A stretch of 64,000 nucleotides of DNA from Desulfomonile tiedjei DSM 6799 (GTDB lineage Bacteria > Desulfobacterota > Desulfomonilia > Desulfomonilales > Desulfomonilaceae): NCBI RefSeq assembly GCF_000266945.1, contig NC_018025.1:3600001-3664000 (forward strand), in the 5' to 3' direction. Shown here one piece after another: positions 54,176 to 62,685 of this stretch. Position 1 is the stretch's first letter. The number at the start of each line of letters is the position of its first letter. The translations under genes and the position numbers were made by a program. The notes beneath the pieces are model-generated. The model had not been told where the DNA came from. It did not search any database and saw nothing but the letters and a program-made list of their open reading frames with translations.

Positions 54176-55138
54176 ATGTTTTGTCTCCGCAAAAGCGCAT
54201 ATATTAGTGGAGCGTTGAATTATTTTTACGGAAATGGTTTCCGGCTCGTTCAACTGGCTCTTATATGCGCCGTCCTCATATGCAGCTCTTCGTGTACACT
54301 GCTTTCCCAATCTCCATATGTTCTTCAACGTACGCAACTGCCGCTTCTCGAAGAAGAGAGAGGTCTGGTCACACGCTCGGACGGACAAATTCCGTATCAG
54401 AAATGGAGGATCCCGCCCTGGGATGACGATCTGAAGTACGTGTGGCTTGTGGGCTCGCACGATTTCAGGAAATGCAACCGTGTCGAGCTTATCCTCTATT
54501 TCCACGGAATGCATTCCAAGGATTACTATCTGAGCTTTCGCAAAGAATTGAGTGCACTTGCCGAGGAGCGAAAGAAGCAACCGTTTCTGTTTGTAGGATT
54601 TGTCGACACTCCGGATTTGAACAAATTTCGCAGCCAGGATCGTTGGGCATCATTGTCCCCGGGGCCGGGAGAAAAACCGGAAATGCTCTTCAAGACGGTG
54701 AACAGAATCTTTAAGTCTTTTCGCAAGCGTTTTCCGCATATAAAGAAAGAAAACACGACTATCACTCTGGCAGGCTTCTCAGGTGGAGGCAGAGTACTCA
54801 ATTCGGTGGGAAAATGGCTTGCGCGCAGCCCAAAAGACGATCCGTACGCGGAGGTGTTCAGGTCGAGGCTTGCGAAGATTGCCTATTTCGATTGCTGGTT
54901 TGAAAAAGATGTCTTGGAGACTGTCCCTGCTCTGCTCGAAAACAATCCCGATATCAAGATCGTAGGCACCGTGCATATGAAGAAGCCCGTCGAACACGCA
55001 GCAGCCATTGCATCAAAATACCGGATGAAGGCAAAGAAAGAAAATAACGAACTGGTCGGATTAAACGGCCGTATCGTCATCTATAAAGATGATTCCCACT
55101 GGAACGCCATGATCTCCCGCCTGCGCGAAGCGCTCTGA
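54176..55138 (+). CDS. Exported alpha/beta-hydrolase-like protein (possible lipoprotein)
   Basis: 320 aa. Signal segment LVQLALICAVLICSSSC (Cys40; a weak lipobox). LILYFHGMHSKDYY and the nucleophile elbow LAGFSGGGRVLNSVG point to an alpha/beta-hydrolase with Ser in GFSGG; a likely acid is in AYFDCWFEKD and the His in KDDSHWNAM near the end. No specific family. Follows the GSCFA gene by 82 bases on the same strand, so the two may act together on a surface polymer. Confidence 0.65.
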   Translation: MFCLRKSAYISGALNYFYGNGFRLVQLALICAVLICSSSCTLLSQSPYVLQRTQLPLLEEERGLVTRSDGQIPYQKWRIPPWDDDLKYVWLVGSHDFRKCNRVELILYFHGMHSKDYYLSFRKELSALAEERKKQPFLFVGFVDTPDLNKFRSQDRWASLSPGPGEKPEMLFKTVNRIFKSFRKRFPHIKKENTTITLAGFSGGGRVLNSVGKWLARSPKDDPYAEVFRSRLAKIAYFDCWFEKDVLETVPALLENNPDIKIVGTVHMKKPVEHAAAIASKYRMKAKKENNELVGLNGRIVIYKDDSHWNAMISRLREAL

Positions 55139-55169
55139 AGTAAGATCGGGCAATTTTGAAGAAATCTGC

Positions 55170-55223
55170 GGGGAGGGACTTTTTGCAAAAAGTCCCTCCC
55201 CGCACCCCTCCCCAAAAACTCCC
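55170..55223. repeat. Repeat D, copy 2
   Basis: GGGGAGGGACTTTTTGCAAAAAGTCCCTCCCC hairpin (two arms GGGGAGGGACTTTTT and AAAAAGTCCCTCCCC), then the wing CACCCCTCCCCAAAAACT. Lies 31 bases after the hydrolase stop, where it could act as a terminator. Confidence 0.82.
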
Positions 55224-55325
55224 AATTTATCCACTCTACGATAAATCGATTGCCGACCGTGCAAGCGGGGATGCACGACAGCTTTGAGTGCTGCATCCGG
55301 TCGATCTGCATTGTCGAATCGTATA

Positions 55326-55421
55326 CCAATTTGCTTTCAAAGTTGGCCGAAAATCCCCTCCAACCCCCCTTTATAAAGGGGGGAATGGGGGGATTTTCGG
55401 CCAACTTTGAAAGCAAATTGG
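55326..55421. repeat. Palindromic repeat C, copy 2
   Basis: A 96-bp near-perfect palindrome with a 33-bp perfect terminal inverted repeat: CCAATTTGCTTTCAAAGTTG at the left end (first 20 bases) and its complement CAACTTTGAAAGCAAATTGG at the right. The inner part is CCCCCCTTTATAAAGGGGGG. It lies 12 bases beyond the stop codon of the GT9 gene. Confidence 0.9.
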
Positions 55422-55433
55422 CATTAATTCTTT

Positions 55434-56543
55434 CTATGGAATTCGGCGAACTGTTTTTTGCTCCGCGGTCCGTCCGAGAAGTTCGAGCAAGGCATCGAAT
55501 ACAGTCCATGCTGAGAGGGATTGCAGGCACTCACGATTATCACAAGTCCGTTTTCTGCATCCGAGGCATGTCAGGTCTTCTCTCCTGACCACAAGATGAC
55601 CCGAACCGTACGGCCCGACTTTCTCCGGTTCTGTAGGTCCGAAAAGAGCCACCACCGGAGTACCCGTGAATGCGGCAATATGCATCGGGCCGGAATCCAC
55701 ACCAACGTAAACGTCGGAAAGACTCAGGAGGGCAACTGATTCTGCAAGGCTCAGCTTGCCTGCTGCAACAACCGGAACGCTCCTGGTCAGTGCCATGATT
55801 TGATCGATGTACGGGCGGTCTTCCGGGCTTCCTGCAAAGATAACGGCTGCCGACGTCTGTTCCGCTACCAGATCGGCGAACTCCGCCCACGCGGGGACAG
55901 TCCAGAATTTGGTTGTCCAGCGCGCCGAAGGATTGGCATAGATAATCTGTCGATCGGTGCGAATCCCCGATTCTCTCAGGAATTTCTCCACGGAGCCACG
56001 TGCGCCTTGGTTAATCTCGATTCGAAAATCCTCGGGTTCGGGTAAGCAGTTCAAGAAACGGGCAAAGACGAGATTCTTGTCCACCGCGTGGGGTTCGTCC
56101 GCTCGAGTAACGAGCCGATGGTGCTGGAAGAACGTGTTGAATTCTTTCGCATCTGCGAACCCGATCCGCACCCCTCCAGGATTTGTGAGCCCGAGAAAAC
56201 CGCTTCTCAGAGAGGCATGAAGATCCAGCACGATATCGTAAGGAGCTGCACGAAACTTCCTCCGCAACTCTTTCAAGGTCCTGAACGTCGCCCTTGCAGC
56301 TTCTCCGTATATGCCTTTCTTCGCCTGAGGATCGCTCGTGGAAGGTATGGAAATAGGAATGATGTCGTCAACACATCGATCGGGTTCCAGCAAAGGAGCA
56401 AACCCCTTTTGCACAATCCAACCGATATGGCAGTCCGGATGACAGCGCTTCAAAGCATGCACCAGAGGCAGAGCATGAACGACGTCACCAAGTGAACTCT
56501 GCTTCACGATCAGTATGCGTTTTCCGGAAATATCCATGTGCAT
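55434..56543 (-). CDS. ADP-heptose:LPS heptosyltransferase (glycosyltransferase family 9)
   Basis: 369 aa. N-terminal ILIVKQSSLGDVVHALPLVH and the C-terminal half with IYANPSARWTTKFWTVPAWA, VIFAGSPEDRPY, YVGVDSGPMHIAAFTGTPVV and ALFGPTEPEKVGPYG are the WaaC/WaaF (GT9) signatures. The C-terminus carries four Cys (LTCLGCRKRTCDNRECLQ), also seen in WaaF-like proteins. It likely adds heptose to the LPS inner core from ADP-heptose on the inner-membrane face. LpxK lies 94 bases upstream, matching a lipid A/core block. Confidence 0.9.
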   Translation of the reverse strand: MHMDISGKRILIVKQSSLGDVVHALPLVHALKRCHPDCHIGWIVQKGFAPLLEPDRCVDDIIPISIPSTSDPQAKKGIYGEAARATFRTLKELRRKFRAAPYDIVLDLHASLRSGFLGLTNPGGVRIGFADAKEFNTFFQHHRLVTRADEPHAVDKNLVFARFLNCLPEPEDFRIEINQGARGSVEKFLRESGIRTDRQIIYANPSARWTTKFWTVPAWAEFADLVAEQTSAAVIFAGSPEDRPYIDQIMALTRSVPVVAAGKLSLAESVALLSLSDVYVGVDSGPMHIAAFTGTPVVALFGPTEPEKVGPYGSGHLVVRREDLTCLGCRKRTCDNRECLQSLSAWTVFDALLELLGRTAEQKTVRRIP

Positions 56544-56582
56544 CCAAGAAATCTTACTGATCCATAATCAGAGAGCAAGATC

Positions 56583-56613
56583 GGGGAGGAACTTCTTGTA
56601 AGAAGTTCCTCCC
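56583..56613. repeat. Repeat D, copy 3 (short)
   Basis: GGGGAGGAACTTCTTGTAAGAAGTTCCTCCC hairpin; same design as copies 1 and 2 but without the wing. Lies between lpxK and the GT9 gene. Confidence 0.75.
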
Positions 56614-56637
56614 AATATTACTCTTCTGATTGCGGCA

Positions 56638-57636
56638 TCAGGTGGCGGTTATTGTTCGTCTGAGGAGAGAAATCAGTTGCATCTCTTCCCGGACTACGGT
56701 TCGCAATCGCAGTGCAAACACGTTTGCCTTTTGCAAGAACCAGAGGGGCAGTTTTACACGATCCTTTTCGGTCATTATTACGCCTGACTCCCCTGCCCTG
56801 TTCAGCACGTGCTCCAGTTGACTATTGTCCGGCCTGTGGTGGTCACGGAAAATTACGTGGTCCTTAACCACACATCCGAGTTGCTCGGCCGATTTCCGGA
56901 ACCGCTCCGGTCCGGCAATTGCTGACATGAGAACCACTTCTTTTCCTGAGAAGTGAGATCCGGACACTGTGTCCTCGTACGTAAGCAAGATATCCGATTC
57001 GAAGCTGCAATGAAATACTGCTGATTGTTCGGTATAAGGCAATGCTCGGGGAGGGATGTACTCAATTCCCGACAGCATGATAATGTCGGCTCGCTTCAGT
57101 GCTGATAAAGGCTCACGAAGACTTCCGAAAGGAAACATATGATCCTCGGTACCGTTCATGAGCACGATATCGAGTCCACGGTCCAGAGGGAGGTGCTGAA
57201 ATCCGTCATCGAGGATCACCGCATCGACCCCGAACAACGTGTGTGCGGCTCTCACTGGATGGATTCTTCTCTTTCCCACAATAACCGGAACCTGCGGCAA
57301 CCGAGCTGCTATAAGGTAAGGTTCGTCCCCTGATACTGACGGATCGACTATGGGATCGCCTGATACCCCGTCTCCCACTACGAGGAAATCTTTGCGATTT
57401 GACCCCTTGTAGCCTCTGCTCACCACGGCTGGTTTGAAGCCTTCTCTCCTGAGCAGTTCTGCCAGATAGATGACAAACGGGGTTTTGCCACTGCCTCCCA
57501 TGAGCAGGTTTCCAACAGATATCACCGGAACGGGGGGAAGAATGCTCTGCAACGCACCGACACGATAGGCCTGTTCTCTCAGTTTTTGAACCAGATAATA
57601 GCCTGCAGCGGGTATGCGCAGAAGCGATGAAGTCAT
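56638..57636 (-). CDS. lpxK: Tetraacyldisaccharide 4'-kinase
   Basis: 332 aa from ATG 57636, the right length for LpxK; the frame is open 138 bases further upstream but with nothing conserved. Walker A in ISVGNLLMGGSGKTPFV, VVSRGYKG, ILDDGFQHLPLDRGLDIVL, GSLREPLSALKRAD and RDHHRPD are the family motifs. It phosphorylates the 4' position of the lipid A disaccharide, the sixth step of the Raetz pathway. Separated from msbA by 561 bases of repeats. Confidence 0.93.
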   Translation of the reverse strand: MTSSLLRIPAAGYYLVQKLREQAYRVGALQSILPPVPVISVGNLLMGGSGKTPFVIYLAELLRREGFKPAVVSRGYKGSNRKDFLVVGDGVSGDPIVDPSVSGDEPYLIAARLPQVPVIVGKRRIHPVRAAHTLFGVDAVILDDGFQHLPLDRGLDIVLMNGTEDHMFPFGSLREPLSALKRADIIMLSGIEYIPPRALPYTEQSAVFHCSFESDILLTYEDTVSGSHFSGKEVVLMSAIAGPERFRKSAEQLGCVVKDHVIFRDHHRPDNSQLEHVLNRAGESGVIMTEKDRVKLPLWFLQKANVFALRLRTVVREEMQLISLLRRTITAT

Positions 57637-57846
57637 TCTTGGCTGCTCACTCAAATTTGGGACCTTCTCTGTGAAGATTACCCATATTATCAAGAGACTC
57701 TTGGCATTGTCCGGAGTCCATTTCCCCAGGACTACAGATCTACCATTCTCTCGAAATGTACGTAATGTGACCAAAGTCTGCTTGGGGTAAATACGGTGAG
57801 TACTTTCCTTGATCGGAATTGAGGTTTGAGTATTTTCTTCGGTAGT

Positions 57847-58086
57847 GATCGGCCTCCGTGCCGGTCATTCAAGGTGGGTCGGCAGAGACTGTCTCAAAAT
57901 TCTCGAGTGCACAACACATCGTGCCACGATTCTCCATCCGAGTAGGGACAGATCTCGTGCCTGCCCTTATTTGGGCGGACACTAGGCCCGCCCCTACAAT
58001 CAGGCCGGAAACATCACGAGAACTTCGTGCCACGATCTGGGATAACTTTCGAGTTTTGAGACAACCTCGTGACGCCGGCCCTACAA
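57847..58086 (+). repeat. Repeat A, copy 4, interrupted
   Basis: Left part 57847-57889 (GATCGGCCTCCGTGCCGGTC, then GGGTCGGCAGAGAC) and right part 58064-58086 (GACGCCGGCCCTAC) match the first hairpin and the two halves of the second hairpin of repeat A (GACCGGCagagaCGCCGGTC). The halves are separated by element G. Confidence 0.55.
57890..58063. mobile_element. MITE-like element G
   Basis: 174 bp with imperfect terminal inverted repeats starting TGTCTCAAAA and ending TTTTGAGACA; the pairing continues through CTCGA and ATCGTGxCACGA about 40 bases in. The centre holds GTAGGGACAG and GGGCGGACACTAGGCCCGCC. No transposase. One copy in the window. Confidence 0.55.
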
Positions 58087-58197
58087 AATCTACCGAAGGA
58101 GCGTCACCTCTTATCGACACCATATTTGCGCCAGCGAGCACCAAGGGTCAGTCACATAGTCAAAAAGATTTTCCCGACTCGCAGTCTAAAACGCGAG

Positions 58198-59982
58198 CTA
58201 CTTGCTTCCAGCCTTCGATTCCGGCATCAATCCTGCGGCTTCCAAATTCTTTTCCCCATTCTCATTGAGAGAGAACTGCAGAAAATACAGCCGAGCGAAT
58301 TCTCCGTCGCGAGAGAGAAGCTCGTCATGGCTCCCCTGCTCTGCCACGGTGCCATTCATAAGGACGTAGATCCTGTCAACGTTACGGATTGTGGACAGCC
58401 GATGGGCAACGACAACGGTGGTCCGGCCGCGCATCAGCTCTTCCAAAGCGCTCTGGACAGCTCTTTCCGAATCTGAATCGAGATTGGATGTAGCCTCGTC
58501 CAGAATCAATATGGGAGGATTCTTCAAGAGCGCTCGCGCAATGGCTATTCTCTGACGTTCCCCTCCAGAGAGCTTGATACCGTTTTCCCCTATGATAGTG
58601 TCGTACCCGTTAGGGAGAGTTGCTATGAAATCATGCGCATGGGCCGCCTTTGCTGCGTCCACGACCTTTTCCAGGGAAAGATCCGGCCGCCCGTACGCTA
58701 TGTTGTTCCGAATAGTATCGTCAAACAGAATAGTCTGCTGCGTAACCACCCCGATCTTTTCGCGCAGGGATTTCTGGGTAAGGCTGCGGACATCCTTCCC
58801 ATCGACGAGAATGGCCCCGGAATTGACATCATAAAACCTGGGAATAAGATCCAGCAGCGTGCTTTTTCCCACACCGCTTTCACCCACGATGGCAATTGCT
58901 TCACCGGGGTTGGCTCGAATGCTCACTCCTTTGAGGACCATTTGATCTTCGTACCCGAAAAAAACGGTGTCGAAGACTACTTCCCCGGTGCACGTCTGCA
59001 ACTCGACGGCATCCGAACGATCCGTGACGTCAGGATCGGCGTCCATCAATGCAAAAATCCGCTCTCCGGCGCTGATTCCTTCCTGGATGGTGCTATTCGC
59101 TTCATTGATGCGCTTGATCGGTTCGTAAAGCATGAACAGAGCAGCCAGGAAGCTGAAGAAAGTGCCCTGTGTGGATATCCCGTTCACTACCTGGTAGCCG
59201 CCGTAGAACACTATGGCGCAGACTCCGAATCCCCCGAGAGTCTCCATCACGGGATTGGAAAGTGCACGTACCTTGAATCTCCGCATGAACGCGTTGAATA
59301 AGGTTTGATTTACTTCTCTGAATCTGGAACGTTCGTAATCCTCCATGGCAAACGCTTTGACTATTCTGATGCCCGTGATCGTCTCGTTCAAACGCTGGGT
59401 AATGTCTTCGAGCGATACCAACATTCGTCTCGAGTAACGCTTCAGTCTCTTTCCGAAAGAAAGCAGAGGATACACAGCGAGGGGAAATACCACCATAGCC
59501 ATAAGCGCCAAAGTGAAATCACGGTAGAAGACCACACAGATGAGCGCAATCACTGTAACCGCATCTCTGACAATACCTGTGATGGCGCTGGTCATTGCTC
59601 CCTGAACGAGAGAAACGTCATTATTCATCCTGGAAAGAAGCTCGCCCGTGGAATGCCGGACGAAGAACCCCACTGACATCTGTTCCAGTTTTGTGAACAT
59701 TTCTTCTCGCAGGTCGCGGATAACACTCTGGCCCACGTACGCCATGAGATAATACTGGGCAAAGTCGCACACTCCCTTGACCACGTAGACCACGGCAACG
59801 ATCAGGGGGATGAAGATCAGCATGGCCAAATCTTTTTTCAGGAAGATATCATCCAGCGCAGGCTCCACAAGGTAAGCAAGAGAGGCTGTGGCCAGGGCCA
59901 CTCCGATCATACATACGCCGGCAACGATCAGTTTGAGAAGGTACGGCGAAAGATACCGCAGAAGTCTCCTGTAAACATGCAC
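58198..59982 (-). CDS. msbA: Lipid A export ATP-binding/permease protein MsbA
   Basis: 594 aa. Six transmembrane helices in the N-terminal half, then the ABC domain with Walker A VGESGVGKSTLL, signature KLSGGERQRIAIARALLKNP, Walker B ILILDEATSNLDSDSE and switch His VVAHRLSTIRN. A half transporter that flips lipid A-core from the inner to the outer leaflet of the inner membrane. GTG start at 59982, 5 bases after the lpxI stop, with GGAG at the end of lpxI. The lipid A genes around it make MsbA more likely than a drug exporter. Confidence 0.92.
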   Translation of the reverse strand: MHVYRRLLRYLSPYLLKLIVAGVCMIGVALATASLAYLVEPALDDIFLKKDLAMLIFIPLIVAVVYVVKGVCDFAQYYLMAYVGQSVIRDLREEMFTKLEQMSVGFFVRHSTGELLSRMNNDVSLVQGAMTSAITGIVRDAVTVIALICVVFYRDFTLALMAMVVFPLAVYPLLSFGKRLKRYSRRMLVSLEDITQRLNETITGIRIVKAFAMEDYERSRFREVNQTLFNAFMRRFKVRALSNPVMETLGGFGVCAIVFYGGYQVVNGISTQGTFFSFLAALFMLYEPIKRINEANSTIQEGISAGERIFALMDADPDVTDRSDAVELQTCTGEVVFDTVFFGYEDQMVLKGVSIRANPGEAIAIVGESGVGKSTLLDLIPRFYDVNSGAILVDGKDVRSLTQKSLREKIGVVTQQTILFDDTIRNNIAYGRPDLSLEKVVDAAKAAHAHDFIATLPNGYDTIIGENGIKLSGGERQRIAIARALLKNPPILILDEATSNLDSDSERAVQSALEELMRGRTTVVVAHRLSTIRNVDRIYVLMNGTVAEQGSHDELLSRDGEFARLYFLQFSLNENGEKNLEAAGLMPESKAGSK

Positions 59983-59987
59983 AACAA

Positions 59988-60821
59988 TTACTCCGTCACC
60001 GGCCCGTCCACGGGAATTCCTACTATGGAAATCTTAGCTCCATCTGCTTTACGGACCGTTTCGCTGAAATCCGTTATCATCGTTTTCCCGGTCTCAATTG
60101 CAAGAACCCGAGCACGAGCAGCTATCATGCTGTCTATAGTGGACGGTCCTATCCCGGGAACGTCGAATCGCATGTCCTGCTGAGGCTTTGCCATTTTCAC
60201 GACAACCGTATTGGATACCCCGAGTTCCCCTGCCCTGCGTATCGCTTTGTCGGTACCTTCGATTGCTTCGACGGCGATCACAGCGGCATTCTTGACCACT
60301 ACGGTCTGGCCGATATCCAGTGCGCCTATGCCGCGGGCCATGGTTCGCCCGAAGGCAATGTCCTTCCATTGGATGTCATTGGGAGCCCTCTTGGTGAGCA
60401 CTCCGGAGGATGCCATGAGCTTTCCTGCCCAAGGGGTAATCTCATCGATGAGTATTCCGTCTTTGCGGAATTCTTCTGCAATTGCAGCAAGAATTGTGTC
60501 GTCGCGCCAATCCTTGAGGGATCTGATCATCCTGAGCGCTCTGCCGTCGGGCCGCAAATTCCAAATCTTGAGAAGGTTCGATTTCTCGATCTTCCCTGCC
60601 ATGACGATTTTTTCCACGCCATGGGACTTAAAAATCGAAATGGCCTTTTCCAATTGCCCGAGTTTTAACCAGAATGTCTCTCCGACAATGCGCTCAAGGG
60701 AAGGATCGGTCAAGCCGGGAAAAGCAATCGCAATCACCTTGAGTCCGCGTGTGGAGGCCTCATCCGCCACATGGAGCGGCAAGACGCCCATTCCTGCAAT
60801 AAGGCCGATACTCGAAGACAT
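59988..60821 (-). CDS. lpxI: UDP-2,3-diacylglucosamine pyrophosphatase LpxI
   Basis: 277 aa. SIGLIAGMGVLPLHVADEA at the N-terminus, VEKIVMAGKIEKSNLLK, ITPWAGKLMASSGVLTKRAP, GQTVVVKNAAVIAVEAIEGTD and RFDVPGIGPSTIDSM in the C-terminal catalytic domain are all LpxI (DUF1009) features. It hydrolyses UDP-diacyl-GlcN to lipid X, replacing LpxH. Its ATG overlaps the lpxA stop by one base (TAATG). Confidence 0.94.
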   Translation of the reverse strand: MSSSIGLIAGMGVLPLHVADEASTRGLKVIAIAFPGLTDPSLERIVGETFWLKLGQLEKAISIFKSHGVEKIVMAGKIEKSNLLKIWNLRPDGRALRMIRSLKDWRDDTILAAIAEEFRKDGILIDEITPWAGKLMASSGVLTKRAPNDIQWKDIAFGRTMARGIGALDIGQTVVVKNAAVIAVEAIEGTDKAIRRAGELGVSNTVVVKMAKPQQDMRFDVPGIGPSTIDSMIAARARVLAIETGKTMITDFSETVRKADGAKISIVGIPVDGPVTE

Positions 60822-61624
60822 TAAACAGGCCTGAATGCATGACGGCTCAAAGATACTCGTGCAGTCCCGCGTCTGGATGTGGCCAGGAACTCCGCGAACC
60901 TTAACGCTTGCGGAGAATGGCCCATTTCAGCGCGGATCTTCTCCACCGCCTGTTCAACTCGCAATGACGATCTGAACGCCAGTTTGAAAGCTCTCTTCAG
61001 GTGACGAATCGTTTCCGGGGAAAAACCGTTTCGCCTGAGCCCGACTTCATTCAGGCCGTACACGTAAATTCGAGCCCCTGAAGCCAGTGTGTACGGGGGA
61101 ACATCTTTGGCGACACCTGATACCCCACCCACCAGGGCAAATTCACCCACTCGTACGAACTGGTGAACTGCGACCAATCCTCCGAGAATCGCTCGTTCAC
61201 CCAACTCGATGTGTCCTCCGAGATGTGCAGAGTTCGCCATCACCACGCCGTTTCCCAGTATGCAATCATGAGCGACGTGACAATAGGCCATCAAATAGCT
61301 CTCGTCGCCGACTATGGTTTCTCCCTTGCCCCGAACTGTTCCTCTGTGGATCGTCACGTATTCACGGATAATGACGCGAGCCCCGATTTTGACCTTGGTT
61401 TCTTCTCCTCTATACGAGAAGTCCTGAGGCGGGCCGCCGATGGAAGCAAACTGTGAAATGCGAGTATGGGGTCCTATAGTAGTGTGCCCCTCTACCACCA
61501 CATGAGGCCCGATTTCGCAGCCCTCACCTATCACCACATTAGGTCCCACGACGGTGTATGGACCTATTGAAACGCCGTCTCCTATAACCGCCCCTGGATG
61601 CACGACAGCCATGGAATGAATCAT
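60821..61624 (-). CDS. lpxA: Acyl-ACP:UDP-N-acetylglucosamine O-acyltransferase
   Basis: 267 aa. Left-handed beta-helix of hexapeptide repeats over the first ~190 residues (GAVIGDGVSIGPYTVVGPNV), catalytic-His region MAYCHVAHDCILGN, and the C-terminal helical domain with GLNEVGLRRNGFSPETIRHL. It transfers a 3-hydroxyacyl chain to UDP-GlcNAc, the first step of lipid A synthesis. It overlaps lpxD by one base (TAATG). fabZ, usually between lpxD and lpxA, is missing. Confidence 0.95.
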   Translation of the reverse strand: MIHSMAVVHPGAVIGDGVSIGPYTVVGPNVVIGEGCEIGPHVVVEGHTTIGPHTRISQFASIGGPPQDFSYRGEETKVKIGARVIIREYVTIHRGTVRGKGETIVGDESYLMAYCHVAHDCILGNGVVMANSAHLGGHIELGERAILGGLVAVHQFVRVGEFALVGGVSGVAKDVPPYTLASGARIYVYGLNEVGLRRNGFSPETIRHLKRAFKLAFRSSLRVEQAVEKIRAEMGHSPQALRFAEFLATSRRGTARVSLSRHAFRPV

Positions 61625-62673
61625 TATTGGATATCCTTGCGATTGAACGAAATGTATTTCTCAAGTTTTCTGATGCGGTCCATCATTTCCGGCAGCTTCT
61701 TGAATAGGGTCTGAGCTCTCAGAAAGACGTGTCTCGGCATGGCGGGCACAGAACCGGCCATAATCGAACCTGCGGGGACATTCCGATAAATTCCCACACG
61801 GGTAGCGAGAATTACGCCGTCTCCTACGGAAACGTGATCTCTGATTCCTGCCTGTCCGCCGATAAGTCCGTATTTTCCGACTGAAGAACTGCCCGCTATT
61901 CCCACCTGGGAGGCAATAACGGTGGAGTCGCCGATTTCCACGTTATGAGCGACCTGAACCAGATTATCGAGCTTGACGTCTCTGCCGATGCGAGTAACGC
62001 CGCTCAATGCTCTGTCTATGGCCACCAACGCTCCGATTTCCACGTCATCGCCGATTTCCACTGTACCGCTGTGATATTTCTTAACGTTGACCGGGAGACC
62101 GCGTTCGTCAACGTCCCTGCAGAAGCCGAATCCGTCCGATCCTATTACCGCGCCCGAATGGATTATGACCCGCTTCCCGATGGTAACTCCCCGGTACACA
62201 CTCACATTGGGAAAAATCCTCGTGCCCTCGCCGATGCTTACGCCTTCACCTATGACCGTGTGGGCACCGATAACACAGCGGTCCCCAATAGTCGCGGCCT
62301 TGCCTATTACAGCAAATGGCCCCACGTGAACGCCTTTACCTAGAGAAGCGTCCGGGTGAACGTCAGCTCTCGGGGATACAGCCGGAGTTTCATCAGCGTA
62401 CGGGTAGTACACTGCGGTAAGACGCGCGTAATCGGCTTCCGGATTGCGCGATCGTATGTGCGGAAGATCACCCGGGTCAAGCCCTGACGGAAGAATAACC
62501 GCTCCCGCTGAACTCGCAGGGAGCTTGTCAAGGAACTGCTGGCTTACGACATACGTGATATCGGATGGTCTCGCATATTCCAAAGGTCTGATACCGGTAA
62601 TTGCCGGCCCGGGTCGAACGGACGGTTCTCCGCCAATCATCCGAGCCAGCTCTTCGAGAGTAAAGGACATCAT
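61624..62673 (-). CDS. lpxD: UDP-3-O-acylglucosamine N-acyltransferase
   Basis: 349 aa. N-terminal uridine-binding domain (MSFTLEELARMIGGEPS, ITGIRPLEYARPSDITYV), hexapeptide helix over 110-320, catalytic His in VQVAHNVEIGD and GKYGLIGGQAGIRDHVSVGD, and a C-terminal coiled tail (FKKLPEMMDRIRKLEKYI). It adds the N-linked hydroxyacyl chain, step three of lipid A. Follows skp by 12 bases. Confidence 0.95.
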   Translation of the reverse strand: MMSFTLEELARMIGGEPSVRPGPAITGIRPLEYARPSDITYVVSQQFLDKLPASSAGAVILPSGLDPGDLPHIRSRNPEADYARLTAVYYPYADETPAVSPRADVHPDASLGKGVHVGPFAVIGKAATIGDRCVIGAHTVIGEGVSIGEGTRIFPNVSVYRGVTIGKRVIIHSGAVIGSDGFGFCRDVDERGLPVNVKKYHSGTVEIGDDVEIGALVAIDRALSGVTRIGRDVKLDNLVQVAHNVEIGDSTVIASQVGIAGSSSVGKYGLIGGQAGIRDHVSVGDGVILATRVGIYRNVPAGSIMAGSVPAMPRHVFLRAQTLFKKLPEMMDRIRKLEKYISFNRKDIQ

Positions 62674-62685
62674 CGAAATGTCTCT

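Larger units (their letters stand above)
57637..58197. other. Intergenic region, 561 bp, with nested repeat insertion
   Basis: Between msbA and lpxK. Holds a MITE-like element (57890-58063) apparently inserted into a copy of repeat A. No coding frame that is not part of these repeats is convincing. Confidence 0.65.

Noticed and set aside
58069-58476. Overlapping + strand frames at the end of msbA
   Set aside because: Antisense to msbA and to the repeats; no start signals.
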